From DASYQD01 sp963837455 (GTDB lineage: Bacteria; Acidobacteriota; Thermoanaerobaculia; Multivoradales; JAIOJS01): a stretch of 64,000 nt of DNA. Location of the stretch: assembly GCA_963837455.1 (NCBI GenBank), contig CAWINM010000011.1, positions 1 through 64,000 on the forward strand. The letters run 5' to 3'. This document shows positions 48,832-57,477 of the stretch, piece after piece. Both the position numbers and the translations under genes were made by a program. The notes beneath the pieces were generated by a model, which saw only the letters and a program-made list of their open reading frames with translations, made no database searches and was not told the DNA's origin. The first letter of the stretch is position 1; each line of letters begins with the position of its first letter.

Positions 48832-51648
48832 ATGAGGGCAGAGGAGAACTGGCAGCGGGTCGAAGAGCTGTTCTTTGCCTGTGGGGAGCTCGCCGAAGAG
48901 GCGCGGCATCCGTTTCTCGACGAGGCCTGCAGCAGCGACCGGGCCCTTCGCCAGAGGGTCGAGTGCCTCCTCGCCGCCAGCGACTCGGTCGGCGATCGCT
49001 TCGAGCGGGTGGTGCGCGAGGCCGCGACCATCGAGGTGGAGGCCGCCGACCTGCCCCCCAGCGCCGCACTCGGTCCCTTCCGTCTCCTCGAGGTGCTCGG
49101 CGAAGGCGGCATGGGCGAGGTCTATCTCGGCGAGCGAGCCGACGGCGCGTACCATCAGCGAGTTGCGATCAAGGTCGTCAAGGGGGGCCTGATCGGGCCG
49201 CTCGTCGAGCGCCGCTTCGAGCGCGAGCGGCAGATTCTCGCCCGACTCGAGCATCCAGCCGTGGCGCGACTGCTCGACGGCGGGACGACCCCGGAAGGGC
49301 GACCCTACCTGGTGATGGAGTACGTCGACGGCGAGCCCATCGACGTCTTTTGCGACCACCACCAACTGCCCATCTCCTCGCGGCTCGAGCTCTTCAGGAA
49401 GGTCTGCACCGGGGTGCAGGTTGCGCACAGCAGCCTCGTCGTCCATCGAGATATCAAGCCCTCGAACATCCTGGTCACCGTCGACGGGCGACCCAAGCTC
49501 CTCGACTTCGGCATCTCGAAGCTGCTGGAGGACGGGGATGCGGCCGAGAGCACCGCGCTCACCATCCTCGGCCAGCGCGTGCTGACCCCCGAGTACGCCA
49601 GCCCCGAGCAGGTGCGGGAGGAGCCGATCACGACCGCGGTGGACGTCTATGCCCTCGGTCTCCTCCTCCACCGCCTGCTGACCGGCGACCGCCCTTACGC
49701 CGTCCCCACGACGCGCGGCGAGGAGCTGCGCAAGGCGATCTGTGACACCCCCCCCGAGCGGCCCAGCGCCACCGTGGCTCGCCTGGCGACCGCCGACCCG
49801 GCCAGGTGCAAGGCGATCGCCGCGGCCCGCGCGACCGAGCCCGGCCGTCTCCGGCGCCGGTTGTCGGGCGACCTCGACCACATCCTCGCCAAGGCGCTGC
49901 GCAAGGAGCCCAACGAGCGTTACGGGTCGGTCGAGCAGCTCTCCGCGGACATCGACCGCCACCTCCAGGGACTGCCCATCGAAGCTCGCCGCGGAGGCTG
50001 GCGCTACCGCACCGGCCGCTACCTGCGACGACACCGGGTCGGGGTCACCGCCGGCGCCTCGACCGTCCTGGCTCTCGCCATCGGACTGGTCGGACAGATG
50101 CGAGCGACCCAGCGCGCCAATCGCGAAACCGCGCGCGCCAACCTCGAGGCCCGGAGCTCCGCCCAGGTCGCCGACTTCCTCGTCCGGCTCTTCGATGCCT
50201 CGGACCCGACCCGGACGCGCGACGTGCTGACCGCTCGCCAGCTCCTCGACCGCGGTGTCGAGCGCATCCAGAAGGAGCTCACCGATCAGCCCCTCGTCCA
50301 GGCCCGCCTGATGAGCACCCTGGGTCGCGTGTACCACAACCGCGGGCTCTTCGCCGAGGCCGAGCCCCTCTTCGCCACCTCGCTCGAGCGGCGCCTGCAG
50401 CACTTGCCGCCCGGTCACCCCGACATCGCGACCAGTGAGCTCGACCTTGCCGACGACCTGCGCGTCCAGGGGCGCGTCAAGGAAGCCATGCCCCACTATG
50501 AGCAGGCGGTCTCGATTCGCCGCGCGCACTTCGGAAGTGACTCGATCGAGCTCGCCGAGGCCCTCAACAACATGGCGCTCGGCCTGCTCCGCACCGCCGA
50601 CTACGACCGCGCCGGGGCCCTCCTGCAAACCGCGTTCGAGATCCGCAAGCGGCGCCTCGGCGATGACTACCTGGTCTCCCAGAGCCTGCACAACCTGACG
50701 CTCCTCGCCATCCTCCGCGGCGACTACCGCACCGCCGTGGCCACCGGGCGCGAAGCGCTCGCGCTCAGGAGCCGCGTGATCGCCCCCGACCATCCGTCGC
50801 GGGGTCGCACGCTCGCCCTGCTGGCCGGGCCGGTCCGGGAGCTCGGCGACTACGCCGAGGCCGAGCGACTCCTGCGCGCTGCGCTCGACATCATGCGCAA
50901 GTCCTGGGGTGACTACCACGTCGACGTGCTCGGGACCGAGGGCGACCTCGCCTACGTGCGCCACCTCGAGGGGGACTGGGCGACCGCAGAGGCCACTCAA
51001 AGGAAGGTGCTCGAGCTCGAGCGGGAGCACCTCGGCCCGGACCATCGCGAGGTGGCCATCACCCTCGATCACCTGGGACGCCAGCTCGCGGATCGCGGCG
51101 ACCTCGATGGCGCCGAGGGGTTCCTCCGCCGCTCGCTCGAGCTGCGCGCCCGGATCTACCCCGCGGATCATCCCTCCGTCGCCGAGGGCCGGTACCGCCT
51201 CGGCAGGCTGCTGCTGCGCCGCAGGAAGGTGAAGGAGGCCGAGCCGCTGCTGCGCGAAGCCCTGACGGCCCGCCGCAAGGCGCTGCCGGCGACCCACCCG
51301 GATGTCGGCGACTCCCTGCTCGGGGTCGCCGAGCTGCTGCGTCTCCAGGGCTCCCCGTCGGCGGCGACCCCGCTCGCCGAGGAAGGTCTCTCGATCCTGC
51401 GCCAGGCCCTTCCCCCCAACCACCTGCGTATCGCCGACGCCCAGGCGATCCTGGGAGAGTGCCTGCTCGGCGAGCGACGGTTCGACGCGTCCGAGACCGC
51501 GCTGCTCGCCAGCCATCACGGCTTCTCGCAGCGTCTGGGAGCCGACGCCGCTCCGACTCGCGACGCCCGAGCGCGGCTCGCCCGCCTTTACCACGAGTGG
51601 GGCCGGCCGTCGGCCGCGGCCCAGTACGAGGGCGGCCACGTCCCCTAG
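48832..51648 (+). CDS. Serine/threonine protein kinase with TPR repeats
   Basis: A 938-residue protein. A short N-terminal helical region (ENWQRVEELFFACGEL) precedes a Hanks-type kinase at about residues 80-345: VLGEGGMGEVYLGER (Gly loop), VAIKVVKGG (Lys), VVHRDIKPSNILVT (catalytic loop), KLLDFGISKLL (DFG), TPEYASPEQV (APE equivalent). One membrane helix follows (GVTAGASTVLALAIGLVGQM, about 405-425). Then come ten or so tetratricopeptide repeats to the end, for example GLFAEAEPLFATSLERRLQH and ADYDRAGALLQTAFEIRKRR. The repeats should lie on the far side of the membrane and bind partners. It is divergent from the ECF sigma factor, a recurring acidobacterial pairing. Confidence 0.93.
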   Translation: MRAEENWQRVEELFFACGELAEEARHPFLDEACSSDRALRQRVECLLAASDSVGDRFERVVREAATIEVEAADLPPSAALGPFRLLEVLGEGGMGEVYLGERADGAYHQRVAIKVVKGGLIGPLVERRFERERQILARLEHPAVARLLDGGTTPEGRPYLVMEYVDGEPIDVFCDHHQLPISSRLELFRKVCTGVQVAHSSLVVHRDIKPSNILVTVDGRPKLLDFGISKLLEDGDAAESTALTILGQRVLTPEYASPEQVREEPITTAVDVYALGLLLHRLLTGDRPYAVPTTRGEELRKAICDTPPERPSATVARLATADPARCKAIAAARATEPGRLRRRLSGDLDHILAKALRKEPNERYGSVEQLSADIDRHLQGLPIEARRGGWRYRTGRYLRRHRVGVTAGASTVLALAIGLVGQMRATQRANRETARANLEARSSAQVADFLVRLFDASDPTRTRDVLTARQLLDRGVERIQKELTDQPLVQARLMSTLGRVYHNRGLFAEAEPLFATSLERRLQHLPPGHPDIATSELDLADDLRVQGRVKEAMPHYEQAVSIRRAHFGSDSIELAEALNNMALGLLRTADYDRAGALLQTAFEIRKRRLGDDYLVSQSLHNLTLLAILRGDYRTAVATGREALALRSRVIAPDHPSRGRTLALLAGPVRELGDYAEAERLLRAALDIMRKSWGDYHVDVLGTEGDLAYVRHLEGDWATAEATQRKVLELEREHLGPDHREVAITLDHLGRQLADRGDLDGAEGFLRRSLELRARIYPADHPSVAEGRYRLGRLLLRRRKVKEAEPLLREALTARRKALPATHPDVGDSLLGVAELLRLQGSPSAATPLAEEGLSILRQALPPNHLRIADAQAILGECLLGERRFDASETALLASHHGFSQRLGADAAPTRDARARLARLYHEWGRPSAAAQYEGGHVP

Positions 51649-51812
51649 AGGCGGCCGGCGAGGTTGCCCTCCGGCGAGACGCGGTTGTCGCGCTGGCACC
51701 GGGCGTTCTCGCGCCCCAGATTGGGCCTGCCGACTCGCGATGGCCCGTCCGAGCTCAGCCGCAGCACCCGGGCAAGCGGCCGGGAGCTGCCGCTGACTTC
51801 AGGGGAGCTCCG

Positions 51813-52193
51813 TCAGGTGGCGGCCCGCGGCGTCGCGCCGCGCGGTGTCAGGACGCCGAGGAGCACCGCAGCGAACAGCAGGAGCGGTACGTCGCCGAAG
51901 AGGTGACCGTGCTCGGCGGGATCGACGAAGGCTTGAAAGGCCATGATGCCGCCGTGCACCGCGCTCGACCAAACCGTGAACCAGATGAGGCTGACGTTGG
52001 CCTCCGGCCGGCGCGCCGCGAGAAGGAGGAAGACACCCAGGGTGGCGTACACGCCGACGATCATCTGCTCGTACTCGTGCTGCGGTGGTTGCCACTGCCA
52101 GCCCGAGGGCCACACGACCATCAAGGGATAGACACTGAGAGCGACCACTCCGACCAGCACCAGGGCAGCCTGCAAAGCGCGGCGACTCGACAT
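51813..52193 (-). CDS. DUF6632-like membrane protein
   Basis: A 126-residue protein with four membrane segments: LVLVGVVALSVYPLMVVWPS, YEQMIVGVYATLGVFLLLAA, SLIWFTVWSSAVHGGIMAFQ and LFGDVPLLLFAAVLLGVL. The P-L-M-V-V-W-P-S-G-W and WFTVWSSAVHG blocks match a small family annotated DUF6632, function unknown. AGGAGAC precedes ATG 52193. It is close to degraded gene fragments upstream on the same strand. Confidence 0.78.
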   Translation of the reverse strand: MSSRRALQAALVLVGVVALSVYPLMVVWPSGWQWQPPQHEYEQMIVGVYATLGVFLLLAARRPEANVSLIWFTVWSSAVHGGIMAFQAFVDPAEHGHLFGDVPLLLFAAVLLGVLTPRGATPRAAT

Positions 52194-52224
52194 GTTCGTC
52201 TCCTCTGGTAGGGACATGCGGAGC

Positions 52225-52440
52225 CTACCAGCATGTTGGGTGCCGCCTGACGGCGTCCGAGCTGCCGGCGCAAGGCCCGGAGCCGTCTGCGCTCGTGAGT
52301 GAGCCGGTACCGCAGCCGATCTCGAGCCAGCTGGCGCCGTGCGGGATGGCAAGCCACTCGACGAGCTTCCGCGCCAACGCACGGCTCCACCGGCCCATGA
52401 ACCGGTCGTAGGCCGAAGCATCCTCCCAAAGTACGACTCG
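52225..52440 (-). pseudogene. Class I SAM methyltransferase, N-terminal fragment
   Basis: The frame reads VVLWEDASAYDRFMGRWSRA, LARKLVEWLAIPHGASWLEI, GCGTGSLTS, then an unrelated tail to a TAG at 52225. YDRFMGRWSR and WLEIGCGTGSLT are the start and SAM-binding glycine loop of a common methyltransferase family of about 260 residues. Everything after motif I is missing and the first few codons come from a different gene, so it cannot be functional. Confidence 0.68.
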
Positions 52441-52757
52441 TGGAGAGAGAGCTGGCTCTGCTGCACCCACGCAGCGCCGAAGCTCAGCAGGACCCCAGCG
52501 ACACCGAAGCCAGTGTGAGGCGTCGGCTGCCGAAGGAACGCGACTCCCATGGCAACGAGCAGGAGCGCGGTCGGAACGGCATAGTTGTAGAGCGCCAGGC
52601 GGAAGTCTGGTTGGAAGACGGCGATCGCCGTGAGGTAGAGGAGGAGCTCGATGGGCTTGGCCCTGGTGCTGGACCTGCGAGCATGAAAGGCCAAGAGGCT
52701 CGCTTCGAGAGCAAGACCGAAGTCTGTTAGCGTGGCACCGGGATCCAGGAGAGTCAT
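52438..52757 (-). pseudogene. Membrane protein fragment (DUF6962-like)
   Basis: ATG 52757 starts LLDPGATLTDFGLALEASLL, then LLLYLTAIAVFQPDFRLALY, NYAVPTALLLVAMGVAFL, GVAGVLLSFGAAWVQQSQLS and LHESYF. These are the first segments of DUF6962-like membrane proteins, whose next conserved block (F-x-H-N-x-x-Y-H) is absent. At about 52440 the DNA switches to a methyltransferase fragment in another frame. The two fragments were joined by a deletion or recombination. Confidence 0.6.
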
Positions 52758-52815
52758 TGCATCTGCGATGGGGCTTCACAGCTCCGGCGAGTGCCCGGTC
52801 CGCAGCATGCTCTTG

Positions 52816-53409
52816 CTACGTGGCGTTTCTCGACTCGCCGCGATCTCCACGCACCTCGTAACGAAGCGCCACCATGCCGCTCTTGTAGGCCTTGACCTCC
52901 GCCAGATGGAGGGCGACGTCTTTGTCGAGCCTCTCGAAGAACTGGAGCCCTTCACCAATCAAGATCGGCAGAATCGAATAGCGAACCTCGTCGGCCAGCC
53001 CGAGACGAAGGCATTCGGCGGAGACCACGCCGCCTCCGACAAACCAGATGCTCCGGAACGCGGGCCGCAGGCGCTCATTCACGAACTGCGCGAGATCGCC
53101 CGAGTGGAGCTCGACGGTGTCCCGGGTCCGCGGCAGCTCGCGAGTGGTGAGGACGAACGTGGGCTTGTCGCCGTACGCCCACCCCAACCCTTGGGCTTCG
53201 AAACGAAGCGCGGTCTCATAGGTTCGCGATCCCATGACGTAGCAGTCGATCGTCTTGAGGAACGCCTCGACGAATCCTGGGTCCATGGTCTCGCCGCCCA
53301 CGAATTCGTCCGCGGTTTCGAGCCAGTCGACGCGCCCGTCCTTCCGGGCGATGAAGCCGTCGAGGCTCGCCGCCATGTGGATCGTCACGCGAGAATCAGG
53401 GTTTGCCAT
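52816..53409 (-). CDS. Dihydrofolate reductase/RibD-like protein
   Basis: A 197-residue protein of the RibD C-terminal/DHFR-like family: VTIHMAASLDGFIARKDGRV, DWLETADEF, YVMGSRTYETALRF, DKPTFVLTTRELP, SIWFVGGGVVSAECLRLGLA and DEVRYSILPILIGEGLQFF. The fold binds NADPH; members act in riboflavin or pterin metabolism or as stand-alone reductases of unknown substrate. Start 53409 gives the normal first strand. It lies in the lower-GC accessory zone among unrelated single genes. Confidence 0.86.
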   Translation of the reverse strand: MANPDSRVTIHMAASLDGFIARKDGRVDWLETADEFVGGETMDPGFVEAFLKTIDCYVMGSRTYETALRFEAQGLGWAYGDKPTFVLTTRELPRTRDTVELHSGDLAQFVNERLRPAFRSIWFVGGGVVSAECLRLGLADEVRYSILPILIGEGLQFFERLDKDVALHLAEVKAYKSGMVALRYEVRGDRGESRNAT

Positions 53410-53436
53410 CGTTTCGTCCCGACGCCTCTGGCCCGA

Positions 53437-54195
53437 CTAGTGGGTCAGAACCAGCCGGTCGAACTGCGCCATGTCGAGCATGAAGTGCACCGGCCAGAAC
53501 CAGAGAATGTCGCGAGACTTTGTAAGGGTGTACAAGATTCCAACGGCCAGGCCGAAATCAACCATCAGACCGCCGAGATCGCCGATGCTTGCACCGCTCG
53601 ATAGCAGCGCTGGAATGTGGCCAGCAGCAAACAAGGCGGCGACGCCGACTGCCGACCACAGGTCACCGATCTTCGCGGCGAGTCGCACCATGAGTATCGC
53701 CAGGGCCAGGTCTTCGAGGAACACCTGGACGAGCCTGTCGAGCTGATCAAAAGCAACGAAGCGACTCAGAATGACCCAGGCTGGAGCAGCCCCGATCCGC
53801 AAGTAGGAGTACACGATGATGGCGATCGCCCCAAGAACGAGACCCATGCCGATACGATAGTGAACCTTCGAGCCGCCGAGCCAGACGGTATCGCGCCCCT
53901 GGCGCCGAATGATTGGGACGAGGAGAATCGGACAAAAGATCAGGATTTGATTCAGCGAGGCTGCTACGGGCCTGAGGGTGCCCTGCTCGGGTATTCGGAT
54001 GCCTCGGCTCCAGAGCATCCCGATCGCAAGGACTCCAATGCCGCCGAGCAACGCATAGAGAAACTCTCGGAACGGATGTTCCAAGTGGGGCGCGGCAGAA
54101 GCTGGCCACCAACGAACGAAGCGGCGAGCAATCCACCATCCAGCGAGCGCTACGAAGTACGCACCGACCAAGGCAGGGTAGTGGGTCGGGAACAT
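53437..54195 (-). CDS. CPBP-like intramembrane protease family protein
   Basis: A 252-residue protein with seven or eight membrane segments. Three short motifs resemble the CPBP/Abi glutamic protease core: FLEDLALAILMVRLA (Glu and Arg), FAAGHIPALL (His) and WPVHFMLDMAQF (His and Asp). The usual E-E-x-x-x-R is altered to E-D-L-x6-R, so activity is uncertain. Relatives process prenylated or signal peptides or give bacteriocin self-immunity. It is a single gene, minus strand, just after the first attC-like site. Confidence 0.68.
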   Translation of the reverse strand: MFPTHYPALVGAYFVALAGWWIARRFVRWWPASAAPHLEHPFREFLYALLGGIGVLAIGMLWSRGIRIPEQGTLRPVAASLNQILIFCPILLVPIIRRQGRDTVWLGGSKVHYRIGMGLVLGAIAIIVYSYLRIGAAPAWVILSRFVAFDQLDRLVQVFLEDLALAILMVRLAAKIGDLWSAVGVAALFAAGHIPALLSSGASIGDLGGLMVDFGLAVGILYTLTKSRDILWFWPVHFMLDMAQFDRLVLTH

Positions 54196-54235
54196 CTCTT
54201 GACCTCCGACTCGGCGAGAAGGACAGTATCACCGA

Positions 54236-54311
54236 CCCCGACGGCGTATGAGGTCAGCGGCAAGATCCGGGCGAGCGCCCGGGCGTTGCCCGCCGCAACG
54301 AAGGGTTGGGC
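54236..54311 (-). repeat. attC-like integron recombination site 1 (degenerate)
   Basis: Read on the minus strand: R'' GCCCAAC, a long imperfect palindrome centred on CCCGGGCGCTCGCCCGG, and CATACGCC before the R' position. The R' triplet has changed (GTCGGGG instead of GTTRRRY), so recombination is doubtful. It shares the left (minus-strand 3') sequence GACCTCATACGCC with the other three copies. The stop codon of the ORF at 54254-54679 lies inside it, as is usual for cassette genes. Confidence 0.65.
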
Positions 54312-54679
54312 GGCACGTCGCCGAAGCCCAGCCCGATCAGCGCCCTTGCGACCTCCGGCCGGAGGACGAATCGAGCGTGTCCGAGGGGTGACCGCGTGCT
54401 GTCGGGCTCCCAGCGGATGAGTACGTTGGCCCAGAAGCCGCGAGGGGGCTGGAAGAGCCCGAGCTCCGCGGCGATGCGGTGAGCCAGGTTTCCGTACTGA
54501 CGGTTGACGGTGCGCCAGCTCCCGTAGCCGACTGCCGCCGCGAGCTCCGCCACACTGGCACTGTGCTGCGGCGCCCAGAGGTGCGCTCGCAGTAGCTCCG
54601 ACTGCCGGTGGGAGACGCCAGCTTCGAGGACTCTGGAGATGGCAACTCGGTAGTCCCTCGCTGTGCCGAAGTCACCCAC
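54254..54679 (-). CDS. Uncharacterised protein ending inside an attC-like site
   Basis: A 141-residue ORF with a GTG start: ARDYRVAISRVLEAGVSHRQ, SELLRAHLWAPQHSASVAEL, AAAVGYGSWRTVNRQYGNLA, HRIAAELGLFQPPRGFW and GHARFVLRPEVARALIGLGF. This helical pattern with a Y-G-x-L-A-x-R-I motif resembles an N-terminal module found before HNH-type nuclease domains or alone; the family was not named with confidence. The last 20 residues (PNPSLRRATPGRSPG) are encoded by the attC-like palindrome, so the native tail may have been replaced. Confidence 0.6.
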   Translation of the reverse strand: MGDFGTARDYRVAISRVLEAGVSHRQSELLRAHLWAPQHSASVAELAAAVGYGSWRTVNRQYGNLAHRIAAELGLFQPPRGFWANVLIRWEPDSTRSPLGHARFVLRPEVARALIGLGFGDVPPNPSLRRATPGRSPGSCR

Positions 54680-54763
54680 GGAGGGCCTCGCGCTGGGCTG
54701 GCGACAAGTACTGCCGGTCGCAGACGACGGGCGCGGCGCGAAGGACTTGTGTAAGACCCTCGT

Positions 54764-55279
54764 CTACGGCTTCAGGTTGTAAGAGGCGGCCATGGCGCCA
54801 GCTCCGGCTTTGTACTTGCGGGCGCGGACCAACTCCGCGATCTGGCGAATGTGGCCGAGATCGTGGAGCGCCCATTCGTTCAACATCTGCGCGAGCGTGA
54901 TCTCACCATACTCCTTGTGCAACGCGGTGCGATCGCGAGCGCCGGCGGAGAGGCCGCGGAGAAATTCGATGTTGCTCTCGCGCTGCTCCTCGAAATGGTC
55001 GAAGGAATCCTCGGGGTTGGCGTCGCGATACAGGTCGAGATACATCTGCGCGTCGTCGGGTTCGAGCTCGGGACGGGCCTCCGCCAGGAAGCGGTCGAGA
55101 CGCATCCGGTAGCAGTGGCCCTCGGAGTGCGACAGGTGGGCCAGTACCTCGGCGACGGAGAATCGGTCGGGGGCCGGCTTCCAACGGGCGTCTTCTTCGG
55201 TGAGCTCCGTCATCAGGCCGCGGAGAATTCCAGGTGTGGCTTCCAACAGGTCGAGGCAAGGGAGCCCGTTCTCCGCCAT
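54764..55279 (-). CDS. DinB-family protein (putative metal-dependent transferase)
   Basis: A 171-residue four-helix DinB/DUF664 protein: LLEATPGILRGLMTELTEED, FSVAEVLAHLSHSEGHCYRM, DSFDHFEEQRESNIEFLRGL and WALHDLGHIRQIAELVRARK. The first His (LAHLSHSEGH) and the HDLGH pair form the family's metal site. Relatives are thiol-dependent transferases or of unknown function. ATG 55279 fits the usual start. The gene stands alone among accessory genes. Confidence 0.85.
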   Translation of the reverse strand: MAENGLPCLDLLEATPGILRGLMTELTEEDARWKPAPDRFSVAEVLAHLSHSEGHCYRMRLDRFLAEARPELEPDDAQMYLDLYRDANPEDSFDHFEEQRESNIEFLRGLSAGARDRTALHKEYGEITLAQMLNEWALHDLGHIRQIAELVRARKYKAGAGAMAASYNLKP

Positions 55280-55372
55280 CCCCTTATCTTCCGACGTTCT
55301 CGCCGCCAGCTGTCACGATCCTTTGCGCCGCGAATGCCCGCCTAAGCCCTATGAGGCGCTCGACGCCGCGCT

Positions 55373-56155
55373 TCAACGGCGAAGTGAAAGACCTGGACCG
55401 AACACCGCAATGAAAAGCAATGCCGCAACGAGCCCGGAGGCAAGCCAAGGCCAGGTGACATCGAGGGAGTGTTGCTCGCGCACCAAGGGTAGCGGTCGCC
55501 TCTTCATCAAGGCCGGTAGGAAGATCAGACCTACCATTGCGCCAAGGCCGACTGCCGCTCCAGAGGTGAGCACGAGCCAATGGCTGGTGGGGTTCAACGC
55601 GGCGCCAAGACCGAGGAGGAGGGCGCCAGACCAGTAAGGAATCATGCAGCTCTCTTCCACCGCAGAAGAGGCGAGAACGCCTCCGCTGACGAGCCGTCGA
55701 AGGCCGCGGAGCGAAGCGAAAACCGCTGCGGCGTAGGTCGCAAGGCCCACGGCTCCAGAGACGGGACGCCAGACTTCTGGGGGAGCAAGCGCGCCAAAGG
55801 TGACTGCCAGATCGCCACTGTCGAGAGCGGCCGAGTAGAGCAAGTAGCCCGTTGCGTTGAACAGATTGAGCGAGCCAAAGAGCCACCAGAAGTAACGCCA
55901 TGCTGGTGAGCGGTTCGGACTGCCGGACAGCACGATCGTGGCGCCCAGTGCAAGGTTGGCCAAGCAGCCGGCCGCCGCAACGATCGGATTGGCGGAAGAG
56001 GTCGAGACGGCCACCGTGGATATCGAGAAAGCTCGGACACCAAGTGGGAGAAGTGTGGCGAGTGCATGGGCGGCCTCGTGCAAGAGGTCGCAGAGTGCAT
56101 ACGAGAGAGCAGCGACAGCGACCAAGCCGACCCAGCGATGCATCTGATCCTTCAT
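55373..56155 (-). CDS. Membrane protein with HExxH motif (M50/site-2-protease-like)
   Basis: A 260-residue protein with six or more membrane segments. Helix 1 carries LLHEAAHALATLLPLG, an H-E-x-x-H zinc motif inside the membrane, followed by a short strand and AAGCLANLALGATIVL, where Asn matches the polar residue of M50 proteases. An LDG-type Asp motif is not evident. The family of zinc-containing membrane proteins without assigned substrates is the safest label. Minus strand, 43 bases before the next gene. Confidence 0.65.
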   Translation of the reverse strand: MKDQMHRWVGLVAVAALSYALCDLLHEAAHALATLLPLGVRAFSISTVAVSTSSANPIVAAAGCLANLALGATIVLSGSPNRSPAWRYFWWLFGSLNLFNATGYLLYSAALDSGDLAVTFGALAPPEVWRPVSGAVGLATYAAAVFASLRGLRRLVSGGVLASSAVEESCMIPYWSGALLLGLGAALNPTSHWLVLTSGAAVGLGAMVGLIFLPALMKRRPLPLVREQHSLDVTWPWLASGLVAALLFIAVFGPGLSLRR

Positions 56156-56198
56156 TCCCTCGAGAATCCTTCGACCAGACGAGCGACCCGACGGTGCG

Positions 56199-57404
56199 TC
56201 AGCTGCCTCGCGTTGGTCGCGAGGTCACCGCGAACCGGGTCAGGAAGAGGGCCTGGCTCTCGTCGCTCGCCGGCGGGCCCCACCAGGCCACGACGCCCCG
56301 ACCCGTGGCGGTGACCGCGAGCTGCAACGGAAGCTGTTGCGAAGCTGGGGTGCCGCGCGCGAGCAGGATCGCTCCACCCCGCGGCCGAGCGTCCCTCCCG
56401 TGGCGCTGGGCGAGCAACCTGCCGTGAGACGCCCAGCAGAGCAGGCAGCCGTCGTCCGGCGTGGGCGCCAGGGGTGTTGCGGTCGGGTCTGCACCGGCAG
56501 TGAGGATTCGGCCCGGATCGCCCCCCGCCGCCACGCGCCGCGCCCGCACCTTCGCGCCATCCGCCCGGTCTTCGCGCCAGGTCAACCAGTACCCACCGGA
56601 AGCGGCGCGGCTCACGTCGAACTCTTGGAGTATGGCAACAGGTGGCTGGATGCGCGGTGTGAGTTGCACCCCGCGGAGGAAGGCTGCATCGTTGTCGAAG
56701 TGCAGACCGGTCAGGTAGTCGAACAGTATCCCCTGCTCCGAGTCCTCGGTCCGTGCGACCTCCAGGGCGCCGCCATCGGCGGCGACCGCCAGCTTCGAGC
56801 CAGTCTCTCCGCCCAGGAGCTCACTCTCATCGGCAAGGGGGATCCCTCGCCAGTCGAACGCGCGCGCCGACTGGTGATTGATGGAATCGTCTCGTCCTTG
56901 GTGGTACCACCACAGCAGCAGACCTCCATCTGGCTGCGCGCTGGCGTGGAACTCGTGCAGAAAACCGTCTGGCACTGTCAGCGTGATGGGCGGGTCACCC
57001 ATCGGTCCCCCGGGCGTGACGATGCGGCCCAGGATCGCGTCCCCACTTGCGTAGATGACCCAGGCGCTCCCGTCGTCGCGAGCGAGCGGTTGCGGCGGCA
57101 GGTCGGCGACGGCCTCCGCCAGGGCCATCGACGCGCCGGCGACCGAAGCACCCCACGGAACCCAGGCTGCCTTCAAACCGGCGGTGCCGTCCGGGCGCCG
57201 GGCCACCCACGCCACGACGGACCAGTCGGAGGTCGTCGCGGTGCCGAAGGACACCGGCGCGGTCTCGCGAGCCAGCTCGGCCGTGCGGCCTACTGGCCGC
57301 GTGGCGCCCGCGCGCGATGCGATCGAGGCGCAGACCACGCAAACCAGCAGAGGAACGACAAATCCGTGAGTGTCCTGCTTACGTCTGTCCACGAGCACCT
57401 CCAT
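56199..57404 (-). CDS. Uncharacterised secreted/periplasmic protein
   Basis: A 401-residue protein with a signal peptide (GFVVPLLVCVVCASIASRAG). The mature part is beta-rich with repeated units such as TTSDWSVVAWVARRPDGTAG, DDGSAWVIYASGDAILGRIV, ASGGYWLTWREDRADGAKVR and TPDDGCLLCWASHGRLLAQR, spaced as in a propeller of seven blades. No catalytic motif. ATG 57404 is used; longer forms are possible. It lies 43 bases after the M50-like gene in the other direction of reading order, and codon usage is chromosomal. Confidence 0.65.
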   Translation of the reverse strand: MEVLVDRRKQDTHGFVVPLLVCVVCASIASRAGATRPVGRTAELARETAPVSFGTATTSDWSVVAWVARRPDGTAGLKAAWVPWGASVAGASMALAEAVADLPPQPLARDDGSAWVIYASGDAILGRIVTPGGPMGDPPITLTVPDGFLHEFHASAQPDGGLLLWWYHQGRDDSINHQSARAFDWRGIPLADESELLGGETGSKLAVAADGGALEVARTEDSEQGILFDYLTGLHFDNDAAFLRGVQLTPRIQPPVAILQEFDVSRAASGGYWLTWREDRADGAKVRARRVAAGGDPGRILTAGADPTATPLAPTPDDGCLLCWASHGRLLAQRHGRDARPRGGAILLARGTPASQQLPLQLAVTATGRGVVAWWGPPASDESQALFLTRFAVTSRPTRGS

Positions 57405-57477
57405 CGGCGCCGCCGCGCCACCAGAGGACGCGCAAACCGTAGCACGCGATTCAGACTCCATGGGTACCGCGTGCGAG

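Noticed and set aside
47998..51699. A 1233-codon open frame on the minus strand
   Set aside because: It is the antisense of the Ser/Thr kinase and sigma factor; G/C-rich third positions remove stops in that phase. The plus-strand reading has clear kinase motifs.
52225..52260. GTTGGGT followed by GCCGCC as another attC R' site
   Set aside because: No paired R'' or inner stem was found nearby; a chance match.
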